DNA of 5,031 bases from positions 1 through 5,031 of the forward strand of contig JASHSD010000721.1 in the NCBI GenBank assembly GCA_030036985.1, given 5' to 3'. Of the stretch, positions 1 through 5,031 are shown piece by piece. Each line of letters begins with the position of its first letter. Position 1 is the stretch's first letter. The DNA is from Bryobacteraceae bacterium. Its GTDB lineage: Bacteria; Acidobacteriota; Terriglobia; Bryobacterales; Bryobacteraceae. Under the pieces are notes generated by a model, which made no database searches, had not been told where the DNA came from, and saw only the letters and a list, made by a program, of their open reading frames with translations. The translations under genes were made by a program, and so were the position numbers.

Positions 1-549
1 CGCCCTGTAGTTCTTCACCGCCTCGGCGTGGGCCGGGAGGAGCCCTATCTGGTCGCGGATTCCGCGCGCGACCTGCCGTGGCGACAGCGGCCGGTCCAAG
101 CTCCTGGAAACCCAATTCTGGATGTTCTTGGCCGAGTCGTTCGTCAGGTTGGAGAAGCACTCCTTCTTCCGCGTGGAGATGAAGTGCCGAACCCGCGGAT
201 TCGACGGGTCGAACCGCATGGCCGGGTCTGCCTGCTTCGGGAGCTTCTCCAGGCTGAATCCCCATGCCCTGGCGAAGCCGCCCTGCACACCCTGGAACGC
301 CTTGTCGGTGTCCTCGTCGATGGAGTGCCACGGGACCGCTGTCATGAGCGCCGTGTAGTCCCTCTTCAGCCATGCGTCATAGACCCTTTGCGGATCGATC
401 CTCGTCTTGAACTTTCGCAGGCCATTGGCGAGGTCCATTCCGACGGTCGACCCCATCTGCCGGCTCAGCGCATCGATCCGAGCGGCGGTCCGGGTCTTCC
501 TCCACGGTGGGCGCTTGGCCTTGGTCACCGGCTCCCTAACGATGAACAT
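1..549 (-). CDS. Phage head morphogenesis protein, Mu gpF / SPP1 gp7-like (partial, C-terminus outside window)
   Basis: This frame starts at an ATG (549-547) and stays open for 183 codons to the window edge, so the C-terminus is missing. Residues 1-25 are basic (several K/R). Residues 113-183 look like the minor head protein family: FDPSNPRVRHF (113-123), a helical stretch with LTNDSAKNIQNWV (135-147), SPRQVARGIRDQIGLLP (156-172) and a final NYRA (180-183). A 'SP..tA..I...IGL......a..NYR' pattern is typical of Mu gpF/SPP1 gp7-type proteins, which sit at the portal or inner capsid and act in head assembly. The start is well supported: the ATG shares a base with the upstream stop (TGATG), and GAGG lies 8 bases before it. 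Its place downstream of terminase and portal agrees with the Mu gp28-gp29-gp30 order. The family call rests on pattern recognition. The ART-like or other C-terminal domain that some relatives carry cannot be assessed here. Confidence 0.8.
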   Translation of the reverse strand, partial: MFIVREPVTKAKRPPWRKTRTAARIDALSRQMGSTVGMDLANGLRKFKTRIDPQRVYDAWLKRDYTALMTAVPWHSIDEDTDKAFQGVQGGFARAWGFSLEKLPKQADPAMRFDPSNPRVRHFISTRKKECFSNLTNDSAKNIQNWVSRSLDRPLSPRQVARGIRDQIGLLPAHAEAVKNYRA

Positions 550-770
550 CACCGCGCCCTCAGCTCGTGCACGACATCAGCCGCCTCTTCCATTCCTCGC
601 GCGCGGAGCTCCAGGCGCGCCTGGTCGATCGCGCTGACGTAGCCCTTGGCCCATATCCTTCGCCCGAACTCGCGCATCACGTCAACCACGGACGGATCCG
701 ACAGGTCCTGCTCGCGCTTCAGGTCGCTCCGGAAGATGATGGGCGCCCGCTCTTGCTCGTCATCGGCCAT
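549..770 (-). CDS. Small hypothetical phage protein (73 aa)
   Basis: I do not recognise this 73-residue protein. It is highly charged and probably mostly helical: an acidic start (MADDEQE), then a segment rich in R, E, D and A (residues 17-73) ending LRAR. It has no cysteine, signal peptide or membrane segment. I place the start at the ATG 770-768 and not at the in-frame ATG at 812. The 770 start overlaps the upstream stop as TGATG and has GGAG 8 bases upstream, whereas the 812 start would lie inside the preceding gene with only a weak GGA 3 bases away. The 3' end overlaps the F-like gene by another TGATG. Its position between the Cys-rich gene and the head morphogenesis gene suggests a minor structural or assembly role, which is inference from context only. 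Confidence 0.7.
   Translation of the reverse strand: MADDEQERAPIIFRSDLKREQDLSDPSVVDVMREFGRRIWAKGYVSAIDQARLELRARGMEEAADVVHELRAR
557..561 (-). promoter_or_regulatory. Ribosome binding site for the F-like head gene
   Basis: The minus strand reads GAGGG just upstream of the ATG at 549, with 8 bases between GAGG and the start codon. It lies inside the end of the 73-residue gene. Together with the TGATG junction, it supports reinitiation or coupled translation and fixes the start of the head morphogenesis gene. Confidence 0.6.
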
Positions 771-1258
771 CAGCACTGCTCCAAGTAGCCGTTCCGGAGG
801 AACCCGTGCCATTTATCCGTCTGGATTGATCCAGCGCCGGCGCTGCACGTGTTCCCGTTCTTGTCCACCGTCACGTTCGGTGGGACGCCGTGGCGAATCC
901 AGCACTTGTGCACATCGTCGTCCTTCTTGGTGCAGTTCGACGCGCGCGAGTCCACTATCCAGTGATGGGTACCGCTTCCGTCTGGGACCGCGACAACCAA
1001 CGTCAGACCGTCCGGCCCCTTGTTCACATAGGAGCCGTCGTCACCGTACCAGTCCGCGAGCCACATCGCTCCAGGCGGAGCCTTGGATAACGGCATCTCC
1101 TCGCCCGTATCCGCCCGCTTCCAGATCGGAGCCTTGTAGCTGTAGTGGTCTGGTGCCATGCCACCGGCTCTGCATTTCGCGCAGTCCTTGCGGTCGCACG
1201 GACTGTAGAACCACTTATCAGTCCTGACCATGAGGAAGCACTTGATCCTCTTGCCCAC
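770..1258 (-). CDS. Cys/His-rich hypothetical phage protein (162 aa)
   Basis: I cannot name a family for this protein. It begins at GTG (1258-1256), one base after the portal stop (TAG, 1262-1260), with a GGGG run 7 bases upstream. The next Met (residue 10) lacks a well-spaced ribosome site. The protein has eight cysteines: C7, C21, C26, C29, C109, C119, C138 and C162. An N-terminal CxxxxCxxC cluster (21-29) looks able to bind metal. The middle and C-terminal part is rich in Gly, Asp and Trp: WLADWYGDDGSYV (66-78), GTHHWIVDSRASNC (96-109), CWIRHGVPP (119-127), VDKNGNTCSAGAGSI (131-145). The compact, motif-dense 64-145 segment looks like a conserved globular domain, not random coding. There is no signal peptide or membrane span. 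It lies between the portal and head genes, so a virion or assembly role is possible. The real-gene call is firm, the function unknown. Confidence 0.75.
   Translation of the reverse strand: MGKRIKCFLMVRTDKWFYSPCDRKDCAKCRAGGMAPDHYSYKAPIWKRADTGEEMPLSKAPPGAMWLADWYGDDGSYVNKGPDGLTLVVAVPDGSGTHHWIVDSRASNCTKKDDDVHKCWIRHGVPPNVTVDKNGNTCSAGAGSIQTDKWHGFLRNGYLEQC
779..782 (-). promoter_or_regulatory. Ribosome binding site deciding the 770 start
   Basis: The minus strand reads GGAG, 8 bases before the ATG at 770. This well-placed Shine-Dalgarno motif, with the TGATG overlap, is the reason for preferring the 73-residue product over a longer version starting at 812. Confidence 0.6.
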
Positions 1259-1259
1259 G

Positions 1260-2807
1260 CTATAGCCCCGTTCCAGGAGGAATTGGATACGGCGCCACGG
1301 GCATCGACCTCTGGCCGGGATTCGCTGGCGGCACTCCAGGGACCGGCGTGTCCGAGACCGGCATGTACGGCGTGGCGGACTGCGCCGGCTCCTCCGGGAG
1401 GATGACCTTGATGTCCGCCGGCTTGATGTCCTTGCGCGGCTGGATCTCGAGCTCGTCGGCGATCTTCATCGGGTCGATGGGCGCCGGGGCGTGGGCCGCC
1501 TCCATCAGGTGCTTCTGGAGCTCCGGATTCGGCCAGAGCGGCATCCCGGTCTGCGATAGCCGCAGGAAGTAGTTGGAGAGCATGTCGAGGTCAGCCGCCT
1601 GGAGGTCGCCGTGCTTGATCTTGGGGTAGTCGCTGATCTCGATGTCCGGGTTCATGGAGAACAGCCGCGGGACCGCGTACTTGTTCATCACGTCGCAGAT
1701 GATGTCCATGAACGACCCGACGGCCACACAGAACATGTCGGCGCGCTTCTCGACGATGGACCGGTTGCCGGAGCTGTTGTGGCCCAGCAGGATGAAGTCG
1801 GCGAACACGGTCTGCATGATGCTCTGCCGGTACCGCTGGATGATCTTGTCGCAGTCGAACTGCCTCTGGCCCGGCGCCGAGAGGAGCTTGAACTCGAACA
1901 TGTCCTTGCCGTTCGCGTCGTAGGCGCGCGGCCAGACGACGCCCTCCTGCTCGTCCCTGCGGACGTTGGTCAGGATCTTCTTGATGGCGGCGATCTGCTG
2001 CTGCTCCTGCGCGCTCGCGGTGTCGCTCAGCATCTCCGCAGGCACGTAGGCTATCGGCAGGCCGGCCAGGTCTCGCTCGGCGCCGACGGCCTCGATGTTC
2101 TCGAGCTGCTTCTTCATGTACCACGGTCGGTACGCGTTCCTGAGGATCGAAAGGCCCTCGGGGTTGTTCTTGTTGCCCGTGGTCCGGTAGAGGACCATCT
2201 TCTGCATCGGGATGAAGACGTGCTGGAACCTGGGCGGCGCCATCTGCCATAGCCCCAGTATCCCGCCCTCCTCGTCGAACTCCCACTTCCACACGGTGTC
2301 CGGGTGCCGGATCTCGAACTTTCTCCAGCCGATTCGGCCGTCGCTGTAGGACGAGTTCATCGATGGGTTCTCGTTGTTCCCGCAGCGACGCTTATACACG
2401 ATCTCCTGGGCGGCGTAGCCGTAGGGGAGCATGTTGAGCATGATCTCGTCGCAGGTGTCCGCCCACGGCCGGCTCATGTCGTTCAGACACGTCTCCAGCC
2501 ACTTCGCCGCCTCTTGGTCGAACGGCAGCATCGTCGAAGGCTGCACGCGCCACGGGACGCGCCGGCACATCATGCGGATGGCGAAGAGGGTCGCCCCGAC
2601 GTCCGGGTCGTTCATCGACATCTCGCGGTAGATGTCTATCCCCCGCCAGAGCTGGAGCTGTGGAAGGAAGTCCTCGAGGACGAACCCGGAGTACCTGCGT
2701 AGTCCGCTTACGCCGAGCTGCCTAAAGTCAACTATTTGCTTCGGGCTGACTGGTCCTGCCTGGTCCTGCTTGGCGACCGCAGCGGACTTCGGTTCCTTCT
2801 TCGGCAT
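1260..2807 (-). CDS. Phage portal protein, Mu gp29/DUF935-like
   Basis: This 515-residue protein has the length and layout expected of a portal, the dodecameric ring at one capsid vertex through which DNA is packaged. The N-terminal part has the usual 'repeated infection-site' pattern: IDIYREMSMNDPDVGATLFA (57-76), then RRVPWRVQP (82-90). Next come EIMLNMLPYGYAAQEIVYKR (121-140), a WRKFEIRHPDTVWKWEFD block (161-178) and a turn NPEGLSILRNAY (215-226) before a helix that resembles the portal stem/clip approach. ADFILLGHNSSGNRSIVEKR (336-355) and a long following helix (356-380) match the C-terminal wing/crown part of DUF935-type portals. Residues 471-515 form a Pro-rich, probably disordered tail. 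The start ATG lies 14 bases after the upstream stop; its ribosome site is weak (GAGG 12 bases away). The portal assignment is strong. The exact subfamily is less sure. Confidence 0.88.
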   Translation of the reverse strand: MPKKEPKSAAVAKQDQAGPVSPKQIVDFRQLGVSGLRRYSGFVLEDFLPQLQLWRGIDIYREMSMNDPDVGATLFAIRMMCRRVPWRVQPSTMLPFDQEAAKWLETCLNDMSRPWADTCDEIMLNMLPYGYAAQEIVYKRRCGNNENPSMNSSYSDGRIGWRKFEIRHPDTVWKWEFDEEGGILGLWQMAPPRFQHVFIPMQKMVLYRTTGNKNNPEGLSILRNAYRPWYMKKQLENIEAVGAERDLAGLPIAYVPAEMLSDTASAQEQQQIAAIKKILTNVRRDEQEGVVWPRAYDANGKDMFEFKLLSAPGQRQFDCDKIIQRYRQSIMQTVFADFILLGHNSSGNRSIVEKRADMFCVAVGSFMDIICDVMNKYAVPRLFSMNPDIEISDYPKIKHGDLQAADLDMLSNYFLRLSQTGMPLWPNPELQKHLMEAAHAPAPIDPMKIADELEIQPRKDIKPADIKVILPEEPAQSATPYMPVSDTPVPGVPPANPGQRSMPVAPYPIPPGTGL

Positions 2808-2821
2808 GGGTCCAGGCTACC

Positions 2822-3028
2822 TCATTGGGGCTCGAACGTCAGCTCAAGCTTGTAGTGCAGTCGGAACGATCCTCTCGGGAGCTTCACGGTGATGTCGTCC
2901 GAGAACTCGTCGTCCCCGATCTTGTCCTTGATGAGCGCGACCAGGTTCTCGAACGTGACGACGTCGCCAGCGCCCTGCGCCTCGAACACCCCGGAGTAGG
3001 ATACCGGCGGCAGATTCACTTCAGTCAT
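2822..3028 (-). CDS. Small hypothetical phage protein (68 aa)
   Basis: I do not recognise this 68-residue protein. The frame is open further upstream, but the start is set at ATG 3028-3026 because it overlaps the previous stop as ATGA and has GGAG 10 bases upstream. The longer version would lie almost wholly inside the membrane-protein gene, and its extra sequence is Arg-rich and looks non-coding. Visible features are an acidic segment IKDKIGDDEFSDDITV (33-48), followed by alternating hydrophobic/polar residues KLPRGSFRLHYKLELTFEP (49-67) that suggest two or three beta strands. There are no cysteines and no membrane span. It sits just before the portal gene, so a small structural or assembly accessory is possible, by context only. 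Confidence 0.68.
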   Translation of the reverse strand: MTEVNLPPVSYSGVFEAQGAGDVVTFENLVALIKDKIGDDEFSDDITVKLPRGSFRLHYKLELTFEPQ

Positions 3029-3234
3029 CGCCTTTGAGCTCCGCATAGAATTGCCAGGATGGCCCCGATTCCGACGAGGTTCATCACGATGGAGAGTCCG
3101 ACCAGCCAATAGAGGCTGCACACGAGTTCGTAAAGCGGAACAATTTCTGGGCCTGACGAGGTGGGCAGCGCCGGGGGCCTTCCGTCGCGCCTGACCGCTT
3201 CCACGCACTCGTCGCTCTCGATATCGAACGTCAC
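3025..3234 (-). CDS. Small single-span membrane protein (69 aa)
   Basis: This gene starts at GTG, overlapping the upstream stop as GTGA, with GGA 4 bases upstream; there is no other plausible start. Its 3' end overlaps the next gene as ATGA. Residues 1-30 are hydrophilic with several acidic residues and an R15/R16/R19 patch. Residues 31-64 are hydrophobic, with a clear transmembrane stretch around LYWLVGLSIVMNLVGIGAIL (41-60), and the protein ends in RR. The charged C-terminal end would favour a cytoplasmic C-terminus by the positive-inside rule. Small one-span proteins in phages include holins, antiholins, Rz-like spanins and virion membrane-associated proteins. No lysis genes are visible nearby, so a holin role is not supported. 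Function is unknown. Confidence 0.7.
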   Translation of the reverse strand: MTFDIESDECVEAVRRDGRPPALPTSSGPEIVPLYELVCSLYWLVGLSIVMNLVGIGAILAILCGAQRR

Positions 3235-3803
3235 GGCTTCCGCCAGATCGAAGTGAACCCTGCGAGCTCAGGCTTGAGCTTAAGCTGCTGGAAGTACTGC
3301 TTCACGAGGGTCTGGCCCCTCTCGCAATCGTCAAACATCAGGATGCAGCCCTTCTGCACGAACTCCCACACCGCCCAGAGCTGTGCTGCGACGTCGAGGT
3401 CGCTCACCGCGGGGTCGTCCTCATCCCACGTGTCGAAATAGATCAGGTCGGCCCTGGCGACGCTCTCGGCGTTCTTTTCGAGCCAGTGAACCGCGCTGTC
3501 CTGGATGCACTTGACGTTCCGGTACTCCTTCTCTGCGCAGAACAGGACGGTCTCGTCCTGGTCGACGCTGACTGCGCCGAAGTCTCCGCCGGAGTTGTCC
3601 ACGCACCAGTCCCAGAGCGCAGTGGCTCCCCCGTTGTGCTCGAACGGCTTGGTGTCTGGCTGATAGCCGCAGGAACCCAGCTCGACGACGAACGCCCTGG
3701 GCTTGCGGGACAGGATCCTCGTCGCATGAACGAATGCGTCACCCCTTGGGCTGCTCAGCAGCGGCTTGCGGAACGTCTCGATCAGTTCGTCGTGGTTGAA
3801 CAT
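3231..3803 (-). CDS. Class I SAM-dependent methyltransferase-like protein
   Basis: This 190-residue protein has the motif order of a small Rossmann-fold methyltransferase (Methyltransf_24-like). Motif I is FVVELGS (38-44), with GGAT at 58-61. The acidic residue closing strand 2 is in AVSVDQDE (77-84), probably D81. CIQDSAVHWLEK (99-110) resembles the adenine-contacting segment. ADLIYFDTWDEDD (118-130) is the motif IV region, and GCILMFDDC (152-160) is the following strand. Such enzymes move a methyl group from S-adenosylmethionine, but the acceptor here cannot be told. No DNA-methylase NPPY/DPPY motif is present, so a nucleic-acid base methylase of the common type is not indicated. The start ATG has GGAG 7 bases upstream. 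It overlaps the zinc-ribbon gene by 65 bases, and its stop overlaps the membrane-protein start. The fold is fairly likely; enzymatic activity is unproven. Confidence 0.68.
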   Translation of the reverse strand: MFNHDELIETFRKPLLSSPRGDAFVHATRILSRKPRAFVVELGSCGYQPDTKPFEHNGGATALWDWCVDNSGGDFGAVSVDQDETVLFCAEKEYRNVKCIQDSAVHWLEKNAESVARADLIYFDTWDEDDPAVSDLDVAAQLWAVWEFVQKGCILMFDDCERGQTLVKQYFQQLKLKPELAGFTSIWRKP

Positions 3804-4107
3804 TCTTGTTCTCCGCTTCTGACGCTGCTGCGTCGTTCTGGTTCCACTCCGCCTCCTCGGCGATCAGGTCCTTGAGCGCCTGGCTCTGCCCCTCGACCGA
3901 AACAGTGATCATCATCGTCCCAGGCTTCCGGCCTGGCGACTTCTTCTCCTCGTCCGTCGGGTGTCTGAGCCTGACGACGATCCGGCTCCTGCATCCGGAG
4001 CAGTTCGCGCGCGCCTCTGCCCGAGAGCGAGGCGATGGATACCTTAAGTGGACTCGTGTCTTGAGCTTGCATCCTGGGCACTCCGCATCGACCTGGCAAT
4101 TCGCCAT
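3739..4107 (-). CDS. Zinc-ribbon protein (122 aa)
   Basis: Two CxxC knuckles, C10-PG-C13 and C36-SG-C39, 22 residues apart, form a likely zinc ribbon at the N-terminus; C4 is an extra cysteine. The region between is basic (LKTRVHLRYPSPRSRAEAR), and after the second knuckle comes a strand-like SRIVVRLRH (41-49). This may bind nucleic acid or protein. Residues 50-122 are hydrophilic, rich in E, A, Q, K and R, and probably disordered, with one short hydrophobic stretch TMMITVSVEG (64-73). The ATG follows an in-frame TAG by one codon, so no longer version is possible. Upstream only a poorly spaced AGGG is visible, and the gene lies 40 bases after the terminase stop. The last 21 codons and the stop overlap the methyltransferase-like gene in another frame. 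Its role is unknown. Confidence 0.72.
   Translation of the reverse strand: MANCQVDAECPGCKLKTRVHLRYPSPRSRAEARANCSGCRSRIVVRLRHPTDEEKKSPGRKPGTMMITVSVEGQSQALKDLIAEEAEWNQNDAAASEAENKNVQPRRTDRDVPQAAAEQPKG
3811..3814 (-). promoter_or_regulatory. Ribosome binding site for the methyltransferase-like gene
   Basis: The minus strand reads GGAG, 7 bases before the ATG at 3803, inside the zinc-ribbon coding sequence. It supports an independent start for the methyltransferase-like protein within the 65-base overlap, so the overlap need not be an annotation error. Confidence 0.6.
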
Positions 4108-4147
4108 GCCCTAGTTCACACCATAACCGGGATCAGGACGCAAGTCT
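4108..4147. other. 40-base intergenic gap, the longest in the window
   Basis: This stretch separates the terminase stop from the zinc-ribbon start. I see no convincing promoter, hairpin with U-tract or operator in it. The downstream genes are therefore probably read from a promoter upstream of the terminase, outside the window. Confidence 0.5.
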
Positions 4148-5031
4148 TTATCCTGCGCCGATGTCCCACTTGGACGACGACGTCATCGAGATCGGCATGG
4201 CGCCTCCGATCCCTCCGGGGGCAGCGAGCACGGCGGCACCCTGGCTCCACGCGTCGACTTGGTCGTCGTGCTTCCCGTGTGGGAACTCGGCGCACTCCTC
4301 GATGAAGTGGTTGGTCCACTGGCACGTACTCGGGTGCGGAAGCCACCAGTTCCCGGCGATGAGCTCGGGGGCGTGGGCCTCCGCGTGGACGACCTTGGAC
4401 TCCTTCACGGCCCACAGGATGACGCCTGGGAGCGTCTTGTCGAGCACCTGCTTGGCGGCGAACCCGTTGGCCGACTTCTCGATGTACTTGCCCCTGCACT
4501 CCGGGAAGCGGATCGACATTCCCTTGATGGCCGCCAGCTGTGCGTTGAATCCGGCGCGGTCGTGGAACCGGTCCAGGATGAACCTGTCGGTCCCCTTCTT
4601 GCCGATGGCGAAACCGCAGACGAAGTCGGCGGTGGCCGAGTCAGAAAAAGTCAGGTCGAAGCTAAGGATGACCTTGTCCAGCCGCTCGGGCCTTTTGTCG
4701 TAGAACCTCCACTTATCCCTGGGTAGTATGGTCCCGCGCTCCGGCGATGGGCGCTGCTGGTACATCGAGTTCCACGTCCGCGGGTCAGCCTTGATCTCGG
4801 CGTAATCCTCCCTGGTCAGGTTCTCTGGCCAGAGCGCGCCGTCGATCTCCCTGGGATCCAGCGGGTCGCTCATGTCCTCGCGCTCCGCCGGGAAGCTGAG
4901 CACCGGCCATTGGGGGAGGCTCGGGTTGGCCCTGGCCTCCTCGAGTATGCGCCCGGCCAGGTCGTCGTGGTGCCACCTGGTCATGGTCAGGCAGATCCGC
5001 GGTCTCACCCCGCGTGCGTCTCGCCTCAGGC
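4148..5031 (-). CDS. terL: Phage terminase large subunit (partial, C-terminal part)
   Basis: The frame is open from the window edge (5031) to a TAA at 4150-4148, giving 293 complete codons. The N-terminal ATPase core with Walker A and B motifs lies outside. In fragment numbering, LTMTRWHHDDLAGRI (14-28) is the strongly conserved TRW segment following the ATPase core. ALWPENLTREDY (65-76) and MYQQRPSP (89-96) follow the usual linker pattern. The RNase H-like nuclease domain begins with ILSFDLTFSD (121-130, D125 catalytic candidate), continues with YIEKSANG (182-189, E184) and closes with FPHGKHDDQVDAWSQ (249-263, D255/D256/D259). This matches the terminase C-terminal family known as psiM2_ORF9-type (TIGR01630). 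The protein cuts concatemeric DNA and drives it through the portal. The GTG at 5008 is internal, not a start. No small terminase gene is visible; it may lie upstream. Confidence 0.93.
   Translation of the reverse strand, partial: LRRDARGVRPRICLTMTRWHHDDLAGRILEEARANPSLPQWPVLSFPAEREDMSDPLDPREIDGALWPENLTREDYAEIKADPRTWNSMYQQRPSPERGTILPRDKWRFYDKRPERLDKVILSFDLTFSDSATADFVCGFAIGKKGTDRFILDRFHDRAGFNAQLAAIKGMSIRFPECRGKYIEKSANGFAAKQVLDKTLPGVILWAVKESKVVHAEAHAPELIAGNWWLPHPSTCQWTNHFIEECAEFPHGKHDDQVDAWSQGAAVLAAPGGIGGAMPISMTSSSKWDIGAG

Noticed and set aside
28..642. Long plus-strand open frame (204 codons) with nested shorter ones
   Set aside because: It lies antisense to the head morphogenesis gene, is Arg/Pro-rich with no recognisable motifs, and reflects high GC at third codon positions.
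771..812. N-terminal extension of the 73-residue protein to an ATG at 812
   Set aside because: It would overlap the Cys-rich gene by 43 bases with a poor ribosome site. The ATG at 770 has GGAG at good spacing and a TGATG junction.
646..1227. Plus-strand open frame of 193 codons
   Set aside because: It is antisense to the Cys-rich gene and the 73-residue gene. Its composition is dominated by Ser/Arg/Pro, typical of a shadow frame.
1611..2252. Plus-strand open frame of 213 codons
   Set aside because: It is antisense to the portal gene and has a Val/Leu/Asp/Arg-rich low-complexity composition; there is no sign of independent coding.
1591..2292. Minus-strand open frame of 233 codons inside the portal gene
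   Set aside because: It lies in another frame within the portal coding region and is extremely Arg/Ala/Gly-rich; the portal frame has clear family motifs.
3029..3208. 60-residue N-terminal extension of the 68-residue protein
   Set aside because: The extension is an Arg-rich shadow of the membrane-protein gene; the ATGA junction at 3028 is the natural start.
3025..3234. Holin call for the small membrane protein
   Set aside because: One hydrophobic segment and no adjacent lysis genes are not enough to claim a holin.
4161..4726. Two plus-strand open frames (180 and 155 codons)
   Set aside because: Both are antisense to the terminase nuclease domain, whose catalytic motifs show the minus strand is the coding one.
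5006..5008. GTG as a start for the terminase
   Set aside because: The frame continues upstream to the window edge, and the GTG falls just before the conserved TRW motif, deep within a terminase.

Overview
The window is a densely packed stretch of a tailed bacteriophage or prophage genome, holding part of the DNA-packaging and head-assembly module. Every supported gene lies on the minus strand, so transcription runs from position 5031 toward position 1. The DNA is GC-rich by eye, with G/C-rich third codon positions, which explains the many long empty reading frames on the plus strand. It suggests a phage of a high-GC bacterium, but nothing here identifies the host. I see no tRNA, rRNA, insertion sequence, integrase, attachment site or CRISPR array.

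In transcription order: (1) the C-terminal part of the large terminase subunit, open at the window edge (5031-4148); (2) a small zinc-ribbon protein (4107-3739); (3) a class I SAM-methyltransferase-like protein (3803-3231), whose start lies inside the zinc-ribbon gene; (4) a small single-span membrane protein with a GTG start (3234-3025); (5) a 68-residue unknown protein (3028-2822); (6) a full-length portal protein resembling the Mu gp29/DUF935 group (2807-1260); (7) a Cys/His-rich 162-residue unknown protein with a GTG start (1258-770); (8) a 73-residue unknown protein (770-549); (9) the N-terminal part of a Mu gpF/SPP1 gp7-like head morphogenesis protein, open at the other edge (549-1).

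The order terminase, portal, F-like head protein matches the Mu gp28-gp29-gp30 arrangement. Here four small genes sit between terminase and portal, and two more between portal and the F-like gene. Most junctions overlap or nearly abut (GTGA, ATGA, TGATG twice, a 1-base gap, a 14-base gap and one 65-base overlap). This points to a single transcript with translational coupling. The largest gap is 40 bases, and I see no promoter or terminator in it.

The likely joint function is packaging and procapsid assembly: the terminase cuts and translocates DNA through the portal, and the F-like protein helps build or join the head. The accessory genes (zinc ribbon, methyltransferase-like, membrane protein, Cys-rich protein) are the least explained part. 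The sequence does not by itself demonstrate a new system. The best candidates for follow-up are the zinc-ribbon/methyltransferase pair and the Cys/His-rich protein.
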